64,000 nt of DNA from Paramecium pentaurelia (lineage: Eukaryota > Ciliophora > Oligohymenophorea > Peniculida > Parameciidae), in contig CAJJDO010000080.1 in NCBI GenBank assembly GCA_905183005.1, forward strand, positions 348,167 through 412,166, read 5' to 3'. The position numbers were made by a program, and so were the translations under genes. Of the stretch, positions 1 through 12,700 are shown in pieces (position 1 is the stretch's first letter; every line of letters starts with the position of its first letter). A model generated the notes under the pieces. The model was not told the DNA's origin. It did not search any database and was given only the letters and a program-made list of their open reading frames with translations.

Positions 1-291
1 ATAAGTAATAATCGATTGAATTATTAATCATTAATTAATTTAATCATCCATACCAATTATAAAATCTAATAATTATTTAGATTATTTTAATATTTATAAC
101 CTTAAATATATTTCACAACTTAATTGTATAACATATATAATCTAACATCATAATTTAAATATTTTACTATTTCATTTATTTATATAAGGTGAAAATTTTA
201 AGCTATGTTTTATTGATTTAGATAATGTAAATAGAAATTAATTAACAAATATAATTAATATTGTTATAATAATTAGCAGATTTAATATCAA
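1..291. other. AT-rich non-coding DNA at the window edge
   Basis: I see no open frame with protein signal here; short ATG-started frames on the plus strand reach TGA within a few codons. It probably holds the promoter of the gene starting at 292. The gene further upstream is outside the window. Confidence 0.5.
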
Positions 292-960
292 ATGGATTAC
301 AATATGAAATTTGTAGAATTATTAAAGAAACATGAGAATCATTAAATGATACTTCAAGTGGCTTTGGATGTGATGCTTCAAGAGAAAAATTACAAAAATC
401 AACTGACAAAGTATAGGGATGAATTGAGGAGAGAAGATAAAATTTTAGTGACCAAATGCACTAAAGCCTTAAAAGAATTAGCTATGAGATCATAGTAAGA
501 TTAAACAAAAGCTTTAGAGAAAATAAGTAAAATTGACTAATAGATTATGCTTTATCTAAAAGATTAAGTATTACCTATTATTCACTTTGATAGAAAGTTA
601 AATAATTACACTTTTATAAAGTACTACACAGATCCAGGTATAATATTTAATGTTATTATAGAAAATTCAATCAATCCATAAGAAACTATAATTGAAACAC
701 AACATAAAGAAAATACAAATTTAGAATCATTTGAGGCTGATTTTTCTAAGTTAGAATGGAAATTGGAAATTACTTTGTCTAGTATTAAGATGAGAAAAGT
801 AATCTTTAATTATGAGTCATAATTAGGTTATTCGACCATTAATTCTTTTAATATTCCATACAAAAAAAGGAGTTAAGAAAACTATGTATTTAGATTACAA
901 TCAATTCTAAGAGTTCAGAAAGAATGTTGCCTTAGTTTTAAGATAAATCCATATTATTGA
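292..960 (+). CDS. Unknown protein, about 214 residues
   Basis: Read with TAA/TAG as Gln, the frame opens MDYNMKFVELLKKHEN and runs to TGA at 958-960. One 24-nt intron (638-661) is removed, after which the length is exactly 215 codons. The first half is helical and rich in Lys, Gln and Glu; the second half is mixed. There is no signal peptide or membrane segment, and I do not recognise the family. A second in-frame ATG at 304 is an alternative start. Its last 37 bases overlap the first exon of the Rpn13 gene in another frame, so its true 3' end is not certain. Confidence 0.6.
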
Positions 961-1877
961 GAGTATATAAAGTAATTTTTGAATTGATTATTTTAATTAA
1001 TTAATGTTTCAGGAGGTAACAATTCCTTGTGGAAAATATGATTTCAATCCAGAAACAAAGAAAGTAGCTATTGTAAAAGCAAAAGGATTATTAACTTTAT
1101 GTTTGAATGAAGAAAATGAATTGTAGTTGAAATGGTATAATTTGGATTAAGATAGTAAATTAGAAATTGTATTAATTTATATTAAATAAATAAGGAAAGA
1201 TTCTTGATTAAAGGATTTACATTTTTTGAAAAAGTTAAAGGTTAAAACAGAGTATATCTTCTTAGATTTACAGATGATGATTAAAAATATTTTTTTTGGA
1301 TGCAAGTAATCATTAATATAATCTATTTAAAATTAGTCTGAAGATTCAAGTTTGGATGAAAACTATTGTAAACAATTTAACAATGTTATAAATGCTTAAG
1401 TATTAGATGATCCTATTGAAATTGAATAATAACCTCCAGTTCAAACTCAAACATAATTACATTCACAACCTGTACAATAATAAATGGATTAATAATAATA
1501 ATAACTTTTACAATTACTCCAATAATAATTGGCATAGAAAGTTGGTCCAGGACTTTCATTGACTGATCTTCTTAGTAGTGAATTTTTAACATAAATTTCA
1601 AATGATTAAGAATATTTTGACGCTTTAAAAGAGTAATTTATATTTTTATTTTAGATATTTACCTTCTGATTAATAAAATCTTGAATAATTTAGACAAAAT
1701 TTATTGAGTCCTTAATTTAAATAGGCATTAGATTAATTGACTCATGCTTTAAAGGGTAGAGAAAGGAGTTCTGTTATTTAATAATTAGATTTGGATTACA
1801 GAGTGTTAGAATAAGAATTTGATGGAGTGATAGCTTTTGTTAAAGCAATTATTAGAAAGGCTTAAAATAAAAATTGA
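924..1877 (+). CDS. ADRM1: Proteasomal ubiquitin receptor Rpn13 (ADRM1), 277 residues
   Basis: Rpn13 sits on the 19S proteasome cap, binds ubiquitin chains through its PRU domain, and recruits the deubiquitinase UCH37 through a C-terminal DEUBAD domain. Both are visible. The PRU core has KGLLTLCLNEEN and the family hallmark FTDDDQKYFFWMQ. After a Gln-rich linker comes LSPQFKQALDQL, matching the RSPQFQQAL start of DEUBAD. Four introns (41, 26, 31 and 22 nt; the first at 972-1012) give exactly 278 codons. The second intron (1169-1194) appears to end in AAG. The family assignment is firm; the first exon (ATG 924) is less so because it overlaps the upstream gene. Confidence 0.88.
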
Positions 1878-2453
1878 TATTATAGAAATTTATAAAAGAA
1901 TTATTAAATTCTTATTTAAATCATTAAAGATGTTTTCCTAATTGCTATTAAAATTAATACTTTTATTATGATATTTCTTCAATTATAGTTTTGTTTAATT
2001 AGAATAATTATTTTTTCTTAATTTTAGATTCAATTAATTTCAACTTCCTACTTTTTATAGTTTATTTAATTTATCATTTTATATGGTTTGTTACAGATTC
2101 ATTTAATTAAATTATGATTTTATATAAAGATAATCCAAAAATAAATATATATAAATGCATACATCTGAAAAGAGATCAGTTCCTATCTAAAATTTAATTA
2201 ATTAAAAATCTTTCAAAATTACTGTGTCATCTGTTAAAGGTTTAATAAAAAATAATTGATTTGATTAACCAATTGAAATTCTTTCCAATTATATATTTAT
2301 TGTATGATAAAATATATTAAGCTATTTCTAAAGATTCTCCTTATAAAAGATCTATTATTATTATTATTCAGAGCATATCTCTTAATAGTATTGATTTAGA
2401 GAATGTATGTATAAAAAGTTATTCTAATTTTTTAAATGGAATCATTATAATTA
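1878..2453. other. Intergenic region with a doubtful short coding trace
   Basis: Mostly AT-rich and without signal. Between about 2156 and 2450 two overlapping plus-strand frames look faintly coding: one starts MHTSEKRSVPIQNL, the other contains QLKFFPIIYLLYDK. They are in different frames with no intron joining them. This could be a short gene, a decayed one, or chance. It also contains the kinase promoter. Confidence 0.35.
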
Positions 2454-3393
2454 ATGTCTGATTTATATAAAATTAATAAAAAAATATCACAAGGTGCATT
2501 TGGAACTGTTTATGAAGGCATCAATGTGAAAACTGGAGAAATAGTAGCCATTAAACAATTGTTTTGTAATAAGAAAGTACTAAGAGAAGTTCATTTACAT
2601 GAAAAGATGAATCATAAAAATGTTATCAAAGTTTACTAATATTAAGTTCTCGATTAATAATGTTCAATCTATATGGAATATTGTTAATATGATTTACACT
2701 AATTTATATCAAGCACTCTCTATCCTCTTGATGTTGAAGTAATAAGAAATATTGCATATCAAATTCTATGTGGGATAGAACATATCCATTCACGCTAAGT
2801 TGTTCATCGAGATCTCAAACCATCTAATATTATGCTTCATGAGGGAATCATTAAAATTGGAGATTTTGGTTCAGCAGAACATTTGAGTAAATTGGATCAA
2901 AATGGATAATATTCAACTGAAGGTTTCTCTAAATGGTATATGGCACCAGAAATGTTATTTGGTAAAAGAGATTATGGAACTGAAGTAGATATTTGGTCAT
3001 TTGGATGTATTTACGCTGAATTACTTACAGGATTACCATTATTTACTGGAAAAGGTGAAATTGATTAAATCATTCACATAGGTAATGTTTTAGGTTCACC
3101 TACTGAAGATAATTGGCCTAAAGTTAAGGAATTACCAGATTAAGGAAAGATTAAGTATTAAATTAATTAATTTTAGCTTTTAACATGTAAGACCCAAGTC
3201 ATTCTTTGAATATTTTGATTTAGCTGATGATGATTAAATTAATTTTCTTTAATCAACATTAAAATATTAGGACCGTCCTACTGCATCTTAATTATTAAAA
3301 CACAAATATTTTAATAAGATAAATGAAAACTTCAAAATCAATGCTGAATGTCTTCCTAAAGAATAATATAATCCTTATTATAAATATATTTGA
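2454..3393 (+). CDS. CDK-family Ser/Thr kinase, CDK20/CCRK-like, 305 residues
   Basis: A complete small kinase. Visible landmarks: glycine loop ISQGAFGTVY (about 11-20), catalytic lysine in VAIK (34), HRDLKPSN (118-125), DFG (137-139), YMAPEM and DIWSFGCIYAE. The stretch between the F helix and the C lobe, with LGSPTEDNWP and ELPDQGKI followed by NF, resembles CDK20 (CCRK), where the same place reads LPDYNKISF. CDK20 acts on cilium length control through the MAK/ICK kinases. There is no PSTAIRE helix, so a cell-cycle CDK is less likely. One 22-nt intron; 306 codons exactly. Confidence 0.85.
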
Positions 3394-4161
3394 AATATAT
3401 ATATATAAATCAATTATGAACTATTTAAATTTATTGAATTAAATTAATAAAATGCAAAAAATTAAATATAAACACACTCAAAATTAATGAAATTCAATTT
3501 AAAGTAAAAAATCATTCTTTTAATTCTTTTTTATAAATTTATTAAATTTGAGAATATTAATTAATTAATATAATTATATTTATTACAATTGTATGAATTT
3601 TTCATAAATAACTAAATCTTAAAGTTTGTTAACCAGACTATTAATCTTCTTTTAAACACTAAGCTAAAATATTATTTAATCAGCCTTAATTTCTAAATCA
3701 CAAAAAAACATTGATACTCAGCAACTATATCAACAATACTAAAGTGGAAGAGAATATTTATTTATATTAGATTTTATTATTAATTGAAAAATGACAAAAT
3801 TTTGTAACTTAATTTATCAAATTAATTAAATAATATATCTTATATTCATTTAATAGAAAGAATCTATATATTAAATTAAATATTATCAAAAACAGTAACC
3901 ATTATATGATATATGAATTAACATTTGAATAAATAATAATATTAAAAAATAGATTAAATAAAATAAATAATATTCAAGATCATCATCATATACCGTTAGT
4001 TATAAAGATTATCAACAAATAAAAAAATAAAAATTTCATATAGTTAATTATTATTGATAAAAAAGATATAGAAAATAAATAAAGTTATGTTATTATTTTC
4101 AAAGAAATATTTAATTTAAAATATAATAATTGATTAAATAAGATATAAAATGATAGGTAAA
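3394..4161. other. Intergenic, AT-rich
   Basis: Between the 3' ends of two convergent genes. No frame with protein signal was found. It must hold both transcription ends; no hairpin terminator is evident. Confidence 0.5.
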
Positions 4162-7100
4162 TCAAAATTCTTGACTTTTTTGAGATACCTAATTAGATTA
4201 TTAATTGAATACCTTAAATTGTTAATCTGATCTTTCAGTTCCTTTTTAACTCTCTTCTTCTGGAATTAAAGGAGTATTAAGCTACACTTGGGATGTCTTA
4301 ATAATTGTAGTTGCAGTTAAGACTTTTGTTGCTGTATTTTCACCAGAAGAGTATGACTTTTTGATTTCAGCATCATTAAATTTTTCTAATAATTCTTAAT
4401 TCTTTTTATTTAATTATTCTTATGTTTTCTCATATTATTTTTTTGCAGAAGCTAATTAGATCTATAAATCTTCATTTTCTCTTTTCAAAGCATTAATTTA
4501 ATCATTTTTTGTACTTAATTAGGCTTACACATCTAATAAATCATGGGATACTTTTGAATAATCTTTAGTTAATTAATCAATTTTTCTATTTAATTCATCT
4601 TATTCACTTCTTCTTTTTTTCATTAAATTATCAGTCTATAAAAGTTCTTAATCTTTAAGTTCAATATCTTAATTCAATTTATCTATTTATCTTTCTAATT
4701 GTTTTTTTTCAGTACCAAATTTAATTTGTTTTTATTCTAATAAATGTAATTCATCTGTTTATTCATTATACTTTTTTTATAATAATGTATATTCTTCATT
4801 TGAAATATAATCTTTATTAAGTTAATTTTTAAGTGATTCAATTTCTTTTGATTTTTCATCTAATAAATCTTCTAATTCTCTTCTTTCTTTAAGAAGTTGA
4901 TTCTATCTTAATTATAGAGTTTCTAATTCTATTTCTAAGACTCTTATCTTATCTTAAGCAGCATTCTAAAAATAATACATAATTAATTACCAATTCTGCT
5001 TAATATTTCAAATCTGATTCCTTCCTCTCATATTCTATTGTTTAATAATATTCCAATTTTGTGTTAGTCTCTTCTACATATTGATTAAATTACTCTCTTA
5101 AATCTTCATACTTTTATTATTATTCTTCAACTTCTTTTTCTTTATTTTAACTTTTCTCTTATAAACTTTAAACTTATTCTTACAATGTTTCTCTCATACT
5201 TTAATATTCACTTTATCTTTGTTAAGTAGTATCCATAAGTTATTTTAAATTTGTAATTTCTTGAACATATTAATGTTCCCTTCTTCTAAATTCATCTTAA
5301 CTTTATTATGTAATTAACTCTTATTAACGAACTCTATTATTAGTAGTGTCTAATTCACTAAGATACTATTACAATTCTTATTCTCTTTAATTTATTTATT
5401 ATTTTAATTGTTATATCTTATTTTCCAATCCAAGTTCTTTCTTTACAAATTAAGCTCTATCACTTTCATTCTATTATTTCTGATCTTCTATTTCCTAATT
5501 AATTTACTAATTCTATTCTCTTAATTCTGATATTATTTAATCAAATTACTCAATTTTCTATTTATATACAGTCAATTGAGAGCTGATACTATTTTTTTCA
5601 TTTTAAAATTATTATAATTGAAATTCTTTTTATTATAATTTTTATTATAATTCTTATCTTTCTTATTCCTTATTGAATTCTTATTATATTTATTAAGTCT
5701 CAAAATCATTTAATTTTTGTTTCAATTATTTAATTTATTATTCTAAAAGACTTTTCTCATTTGTTAATTTATTTAGAGATAAATGTTATTCTCTTTAAAG
5801 GTTTTCGATTTCACTTTAATATTAATGTATTTCTTAATCTTTAAGTTTTTCTAAATTTTCTAATTTCAATGTCAATCCATCAATTTCTCCTTATTTTTGA
5901 GATACATTTAATTTTTATTGATGTACTATTTCATCTTTTTATTTTATAATTAAATCTTATTATTAATTTTAATTTTTTAATTCATTAATTAGATCCTATA
6001 ATTATTTAATTTCATATTATTATTTTAATTTTTAATTTTTAAGATCATCTTCATATTCAATTAAAAATTACTTTTGAATTTCTTAAGATTAAGATTTTAC
6101 AAGATCAATTTCAGTTTTAAAATCATTAATAATTTAATTTAATCTCTAAATCTCATTCTATTAATTTTAGTTTTTCTATTAAGTTTCAAATTACAATTAT
6201 TTAAATTTTTAGAATTCATTTTAATATTCTTATAATTCACTTTCTTTAATTCTCTTATAATGTTCATGATCTTAAACAAAAATTCTTAATTCAGATTCAA
6301 TGGCTTATTACTTTTATTGTAATTATCGATTCTCTTCATTCTTTAAATTAATCTTTCCTTCAAATTCTATCAATCTTTAATTTAAAGATCTTATTTGAGA
6401 TTCATAATTCAATTTATCTGCCTAAAATTTAATAGTTACTTCCTTAACTTCCCTCTCTACCTAAGATTTTTTCATATATTCATAATGAGATTTTAATTCA
6501 TTAAGTGTATTTTAATGATTTTTATCTTATTACATTTATCTATCTCTTTGTGAATCTGATTCTCTCAAAAATTCTAGTTACTATACTTTAATTTCTTCTA
6601 AAAATCTTTATAATTTAGCATTCTCATCAAATAATTTATCTTTCTCAATCTTTAAATCATTCAACTTAATATTCTAATAATTTAATTCATTCATTTATTA
6701 TTCAAATTAATTTAATAATCTATTATATTTTTATTATTCCTATTATAATAAATCATTCAATCTAGCAATATTGTTACCATGTTAAACTTAAATTTCTTTT
6801 ATCTATAATTCATAATTAATACGAATAGAACTATCAGTAGCTAATTTTAATTCCTCTTAATCCCTTATATTCTTAGTTTAAAGTTCTTTAATATATTATC
6901 TTAAATTATCTATTTCTATAATTTTTGAATCATTTGATTATTTTAATATTCCCATATCTTTTTGTTATTGAAACATCTTTTGAATAATTAATATAATCAT
7001 ACTTTAGATTCTAAATCAAAATACTTTTGTTCCAATCTTAATAATTCTTAAGTTGATGCATTAATTTCTTCATTTTTGTTTTATATTAACAATTTATGCT

Positions 7101-7639
7101 ATTATATATTCATTATTTCTGTATGTAACTTTTATTCTAAACATTTAGTTTGTAACTCAAAATCAATAATTATTTAGTTGTATTTTTATTGATCTGAAAA
7201 TAATTAACTTTATAATTATCCATTCTCTTGACTTAACTTCATTAATCGAACTTCATATGAATCTAACAATTTATGGTTCTCATTCTTTTAGAATTGAGGA
7301 GAAATATCTCTTTAGTAATTTGACTTTATTATAGGAGAATACGAAGTTTCAGCTAATAATAATATTATGGAATTATACTTTTTTCATATTTTTGAGATAT
7401 GCTTGATTTTGCTATGTCATAGGAACTCTTTATCCGTGATCTATTTTCACTTTATAATGATATTGATAATAAATTTACGAAGGAATCGGACTATCTTTTT
7501 GACAGAGTTATCTCACTTATTCATCATTTTTAACATGATGTGCAGGTTGATTGTTAGGTACATTCGAATTATCAATCTCTTATTTGTGACGAGATTACTA
7601 CAAAGGAGCTTAATTAGAAATAGACCATCTATTATTCAT
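4162..7639 (-). CDS. Very long coiled-coil protein, about 1,100 residues
   Basis: On the minus strand an almost continuous frame rich in Lys, Glu, Gln, Leu and Asn runs for 3.4 kb, typical of a long coiled coil. It starts MNNRWSISNQAPLQQSRHKQ, has a Ser-rich N-terminal region (about 40-110), then heptad-like helix, and ends QQFKVSQKSQEF before TGA at 4162-4164. Introns I could place include 26 nt with a GTG donor near the 5' end, 26 nt near 7360, 25 nt near 4970 and 24 nt near the 3' end. Similar proteins scaffold basal bodies, striated rootlets or Golgi, but nothing here decides which. Confidence 0.7.
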
Positions 7640-8149
7640 TTAACAGAAATATGATTGAAATTTGTTGTTAAATTATTAATTATCTCTCTGCTTATGAAAT
7701 CAACCACTTAGACAGACTTTCAGTAATCTCTAAACAAAGAATACTATAATATATTGTATAGAAGAACTAGACTAAATATCACTCTCAAGTAATATTGTAG
7801 AATAATGCAATTTATATCTATTAATCTATATCTAGATATTTGCATCAAAATAACAAACTTTTATTATAGATTATTTGATTTTCATAAATTATATCTTTGT
7901 ATGAACTAAAATATAAATTATATTTTATCTTAACTACATAATTTTAAACTTATATAATCATAATTTATTATAAAAGTTGATAATCAATTTATTTTACTCC
8001 TAGATATAAAACAAATATTACTATAATATATATAAATCTACATTATTATACTATTCATAATTATATTAAATCTATCAATAAAATAAGAATCAATATATGA
8101 TTTATACATACTCTATAATAATGAATTATTGTTTATTTATATTTAAATA
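7640..8149. other. Intergenic, AT-rich
   Basis: Between two minus-strand genes. Only short frames without protein character. It should carry the promoter of the coiled-coil gene and the 3' end of the next. Confidence 0.5.
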
Positions 8150-9031
8150 TCACTTTTTTTTCATAATAGATTTAACTTTATTTTTAACAGTGGTTATTGA
8201 CTATTTATTTTCTGTTTATAGTCTATATATTTCTTAATTATTTTAGTATTATTTTCTTTTATTATGTTATAGATCATCCAACTTGATTTTTTATTATTAA
8301 AATGGATAAATTTTCTCGAAATTTTATAAAAGAACTTTAGTAATATCTGTTTTAGTTGATTATGAATTAGTATGATGAAATACTCTTTATTTTAAAGGAG
8401 ATTTTTTTGGTTATGTTTTTAATTTATTACTTATATTATTTGAATAAACTTGAATTATTTGTTAATTCTTTTTAGCAGGAGATCCATCATTTTGAAAAGT
8501 ATGTTGATTTGATGATTGTATTGGAAAATGTTTTACATAATTAATTAATTTATCTTAATTATATCCATTTAAATTAATTTAACTAAGACGTAACTATTCA
8601 GTATTTAATTATTCAGATGAAATACTTCTAGTGCTAGTAATAAAATGAGTATTGCTTCGTTTTCCTTAAGTATTAATATAATAGTTTTAATCTATTTCAT
8701 TTTTATTTTTGAAAATATTTTGAATTTTAATTTTATTTTATTGAGATAATTTTAAGATTTTTTGTTTCATTATAGATTTGAATTCACACTCTTCTTGACT
8801 ACTATTGATGTGTTATTGAGATGAGGATTTTTATGTAGGGTTTATCCTTTCTGGAGATTGATTTTATGAATTTCGAATATTTGATAAAGTTTTTCCTTTT
8901 AATAGTTGAATGGGTAGATTTAATTTTATCTTTTCTCTTGAATGATTTTAAACAAGTTTTTTAAGTAATTTAATATTTTATGGTGCATAATTTTTATTTA
9001 ATTATGGAATCCTTAATTCATATTATTACAT
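8150..9031 (-). CDS. Unknown basic Asn/Gln/Ser-rich protein, 293 residues
   Basis: A single intron-free frame of exactly 294 codons from ATG (start MQQYELRIPQLNKNYAPQ) to TGA at 8150-8152, ending VKNKVKSIMKKK. It is strongly basic and low in hydrophobics, with scattered Ser/Thr patches such as ITSTRSISSEQL. I see no known domain, signal peptide or membrane segment. The unbroken length and the absence of TGA in a region where TGA is common elsewhere support it as real. It may be an intrinsically disordered protein. Confidence 0.65.
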
Positions 9032-9196
9032 AGTCAACCATGTTTCATCAATATTCTATTAAAAATAATCTACAAATTATTTACAATCTAACAATCATTA
9101 GTTTAAATCTTAAAAAACTCATTTAAAATAGACTTAGTGGATTGTTCAGTAAATTTTGTTAAACTATTTAAAACTTATATGTCTTAATTCATTTTT

Positions 9197-9694
9197 TCAT
9201 ATTCTAATGTTTTTATGCGAATATTTTTGTACATGTACTCTAACTAGATTAATCACAAGGTATTCCGAGCATTTTCTTAATTCTTCTATATTCAAATCTT
9301 CTATTGAATATTTATTAACAATTTTATATACTTTTTCTTCTCATAAAATGATATAGCTATTTCAGCTAAGACTCCAAAAAACATTCTTGGCAGGTTTTAA
9401 TGATATTTATAGTAATCTAACAAGGATTTTAATTTTTGGGGCTATTGGTTACTTGGATAGTATCTTTATATAATGAAAAAAAGATATATACCTTTTCAAG
9501 TATTCATCATCATCTTGAAAATGCAAATGATCTTTAAACTCAATTATCCACTTGGCTGGTATTTGAGCAAAAAAGTCTTCAAAATTTTTCGACTTTTTTG
9601 ATGAATATTTAGTGTACAATGCCTGTTCATTGTTTAATTATTGATACACTATTGATTAATTATGGATAAATATGTTTAGCATTTGAAGTTCCAT
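9197..9694 (-). CDS. Unknown small protein, frame broken at an A tract
   Basis: Starts MELQMLNIFIHNQSIVYQ. A clear globular-looking part follows (NFEDFFAQIPAKWIIEFKDH, then KSLLDYYKYHQNLPRMFFG) and the end is KYSHKNIRI. A 28-nt intron at 9464-9491, ending AAG, joins the first two parts. Near 9330 the frame must shift by one: the five A residues there would need to be six for the protein to continue as EKKKVYKIVNKYSIEDLNIE, which gives 157 codons. That suggests a sequencing indel or a damaged gene. I do not recognise the family. Confidence 0.5.
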
Positions 9695-9769
9695 TAATTT
9701 TTAAACAATACTGATACTGCCTCTTATTCATAACTGATTATAATAAATTTTGTATAAAATATATTAAAA

Positions 9770-12700
9770 TCAATTACTTCCTTTGACTCTAGTTATTGGC
9801 CTTTCCAAAAGAGCATATGTTTAAACTTACCTAGTACCCTAAATAATAGAATAAAATCAATAATACTTTCTCTTCATTTTTGTAACCAGCAGATTATTTT
9901 TGACCAAATTCAGTATAATATTTTCCACTGAATCTTTCCATCAACTACATGTCTCTGTAAAAAAGAACAACAGTTTGATTTCCATCATTGCCTGCTTATC
10001 TTAGATACCCCTTAAATAGAAATGATAAATTATACTCTATAAATAATATAATCGTCAAGACTAATTGCTATTTCATGTACTCCTCTTGTAGGAGTTTTAG
10101 TGTAATTCCAAAAGATAATACAGCCTAGAGCAAAAGGTTGTTCTGAACCAAAATAGAGAGTATTAATTTGAGGATCCTAAGAATGATCAAAGCATCTATT
10201 AGTGAATGGAGCTAACCACATATGAGTGTCATTTTAAGTTTCATTAATTCCATCTAAGAGATTTTCCACTACTCTTTTATCTCCTCTCATTGATTAAAGA
10301 ATTCTAACAGATGATGGTTCTGCTCCTATATTACCTTGAACCTATTTGCCTTTATAATCTAGAATTTCTAAACCATTCAATCCAATATAATGGATATCAC
10401 CAAAAGTAGTTATCAATTATATCTTTAATTCATATCCAACCATTAAATTATTGATTTCATATTCACATCTTAATTATTTTTATACTTGAATTGTTTCTTC
10501 AAAAACATATTCTTTACAAGGTATCGTTATTGTTTAAGCATAATCATAGATTTCACAACCAGGTGCTCTTTTCAATCCAACACAATTAGAAATAATTCCT
10601 TAATCACTTTATAAACTGATGAATTTAGCACCTCTAAAAGTATCTTCATAAGATTTATTGTAATTCCAAATTCTAATTGAAGTGATTAATTATGGAATGT
10701 CAAATGTAAATGTTAGAGTGACACACATTCCAGGCTAAAAGGGTAAAATATACATATTCATATCATTAGTGGTCACATTAATCCCATTTATGAGACTCAT
10801 TATATTACCTTTGTCTCCATCATTTTAGTAATCTGATTTAATATTTTTTACTTATATTTTTCCCTCCTTACCTAAATAGATAAATAAATCAATACCATAA
10901 ATATCTACTCCAGTCAATCCAATATATGGTTGATCTGCCCAAGGTCTTAATAATTTGATTTATAAATATCTACAAATTATACCATTTGAATTTTAATTAA
11001 CTAATGCTCTTTAAATTTATTATTTTTCTTGTCTCTATTAATTTTACTCTTATTATCTAGCTTATTTAACTAAATCATTATTATTTTATATTACTTTCAT
11101 TCTAAAGACTAGTAACTTTGGCTGATGTTGTTGGTCTCACTTCTGAATCTGCATTACCTGTATTTGGTCTTTCATTTTAATAATCATGTTATATTGTTTA
11201 AAATTCCTAAGTGTTTATCCAATCATTTTTGGCAATTAATGAAATGATATTTTCATCACTTGTAAATAAAAATAATTCAAATGGTTGTTCATTCTAATTA
11301 ATAACTCTTTATAAATTCATGTTTCCGAAACCCTTCTTTATATCTCCTTTAAATACGATTTGATTATCAAAAAATAAACTTATATCTTTGGCTCCTCTAA
11401 AACTATGGATTCTGCTCTTATTATAATTCCATATTCTAATCATACTTATTTTCTTCTTATCAATCAGATCTATTGTAATCTTATTTATTTTCCCTCTTTA
11501 AAACGGACTCAACCAAACATGCATATCAGATTAAGTATAATATACACCATCAACTAATTTATCTGGTGTTCTAGGATCATTGAAATATTCTGGTAACACA
11601 TTAATGTCACTAGGATCAGCCTTAACTTAGTTGTAAGGATCTGAAATCTCAATTTATTTTCCTTATTCATTGAATATTTCTATTCCATTTAAACCTACAT
11701 AATATTTATCTCCCCAAGTGGAATGTATGTGAATTGTAATTACTCTAACTTATGGAAGATTAGGCAAAGAAACTTACTTCTTAGCCTTTTTTATTGGAAC
11801 CTAATTAATTAATGGTTAATTAAGCAATTCTTTAATGAGTTATGCATTTTCTTATGTTTATTACCTATAATTATTTCTATTTGGCTATTAGATGATTTGT
11901 GAAGGAATCTATTATTAAGATGGGGTTTCCCATTTGGATAATTGGGGTTTTTACTAAATATTATTTGGTCGTTATTAACCTTTGAAGAAAAAGTCTAGAG
12001 CATCAATTTCTTCATATTTTGGTAAGGGTGAAGGATCTTCAATGATATCTTATCTTTAAACAGGTTTTAATCTGCCTTATTATGTTATATTAAAATATTG
12101 AAGAGTTTCTTCAAGATAATCTTATGTTGGTTATGGATTATCTCTTCTTCTTCTGGGTTCTATAATTTGTTATTAATTTGATTAATTATTATTCTATTAT
12201 TATGTTTATTCAATCTTTTTATCAGTTTTCCCAGTATCTAATCGTTCCCCTTTGAATATATCTACTACTATGGGTCCTTTGCCTTTTCTTGAAGGAGGAG
12301 GTTTAGAATCTTCTAACTTTTCTTATTTTTTTTCAATAATATCTGATTGATCAATTTAACCTCTGAGTTTTTGTGCAAATTTAGATTGTGTATTTTACAA
12401 ATTTTGGAATTTAAATGTATCAATAATTTAAATTTCAGTTCCATAATCATCAATTTCAAAACCAGTACCTTTTTTAATTTCCACAATTTTAGAAATGACT
12501 TTTCCATTTTATCTACATAATATTTCCATATCTCTTACTCCTTTAACACTATCAATCAAACTTTTATTATAGTTATAAACTTTGATTCCTCCAAGTATAA
12601 CATCATCATCATATGAGATTTCAATATCAATAGTTTTTGGAGGATCAGGCATACTTCCCAACCACATATTAACAGCATCTTTTGTTAAGAATTTCCCATT

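Noticed and set aside
7367..7654. Plus-strand 95-codon frame in the standard code
   Set aside because: It lies over the 5' exons of the minus-strand coiled-coil gene and shows no family signal; a shadow.
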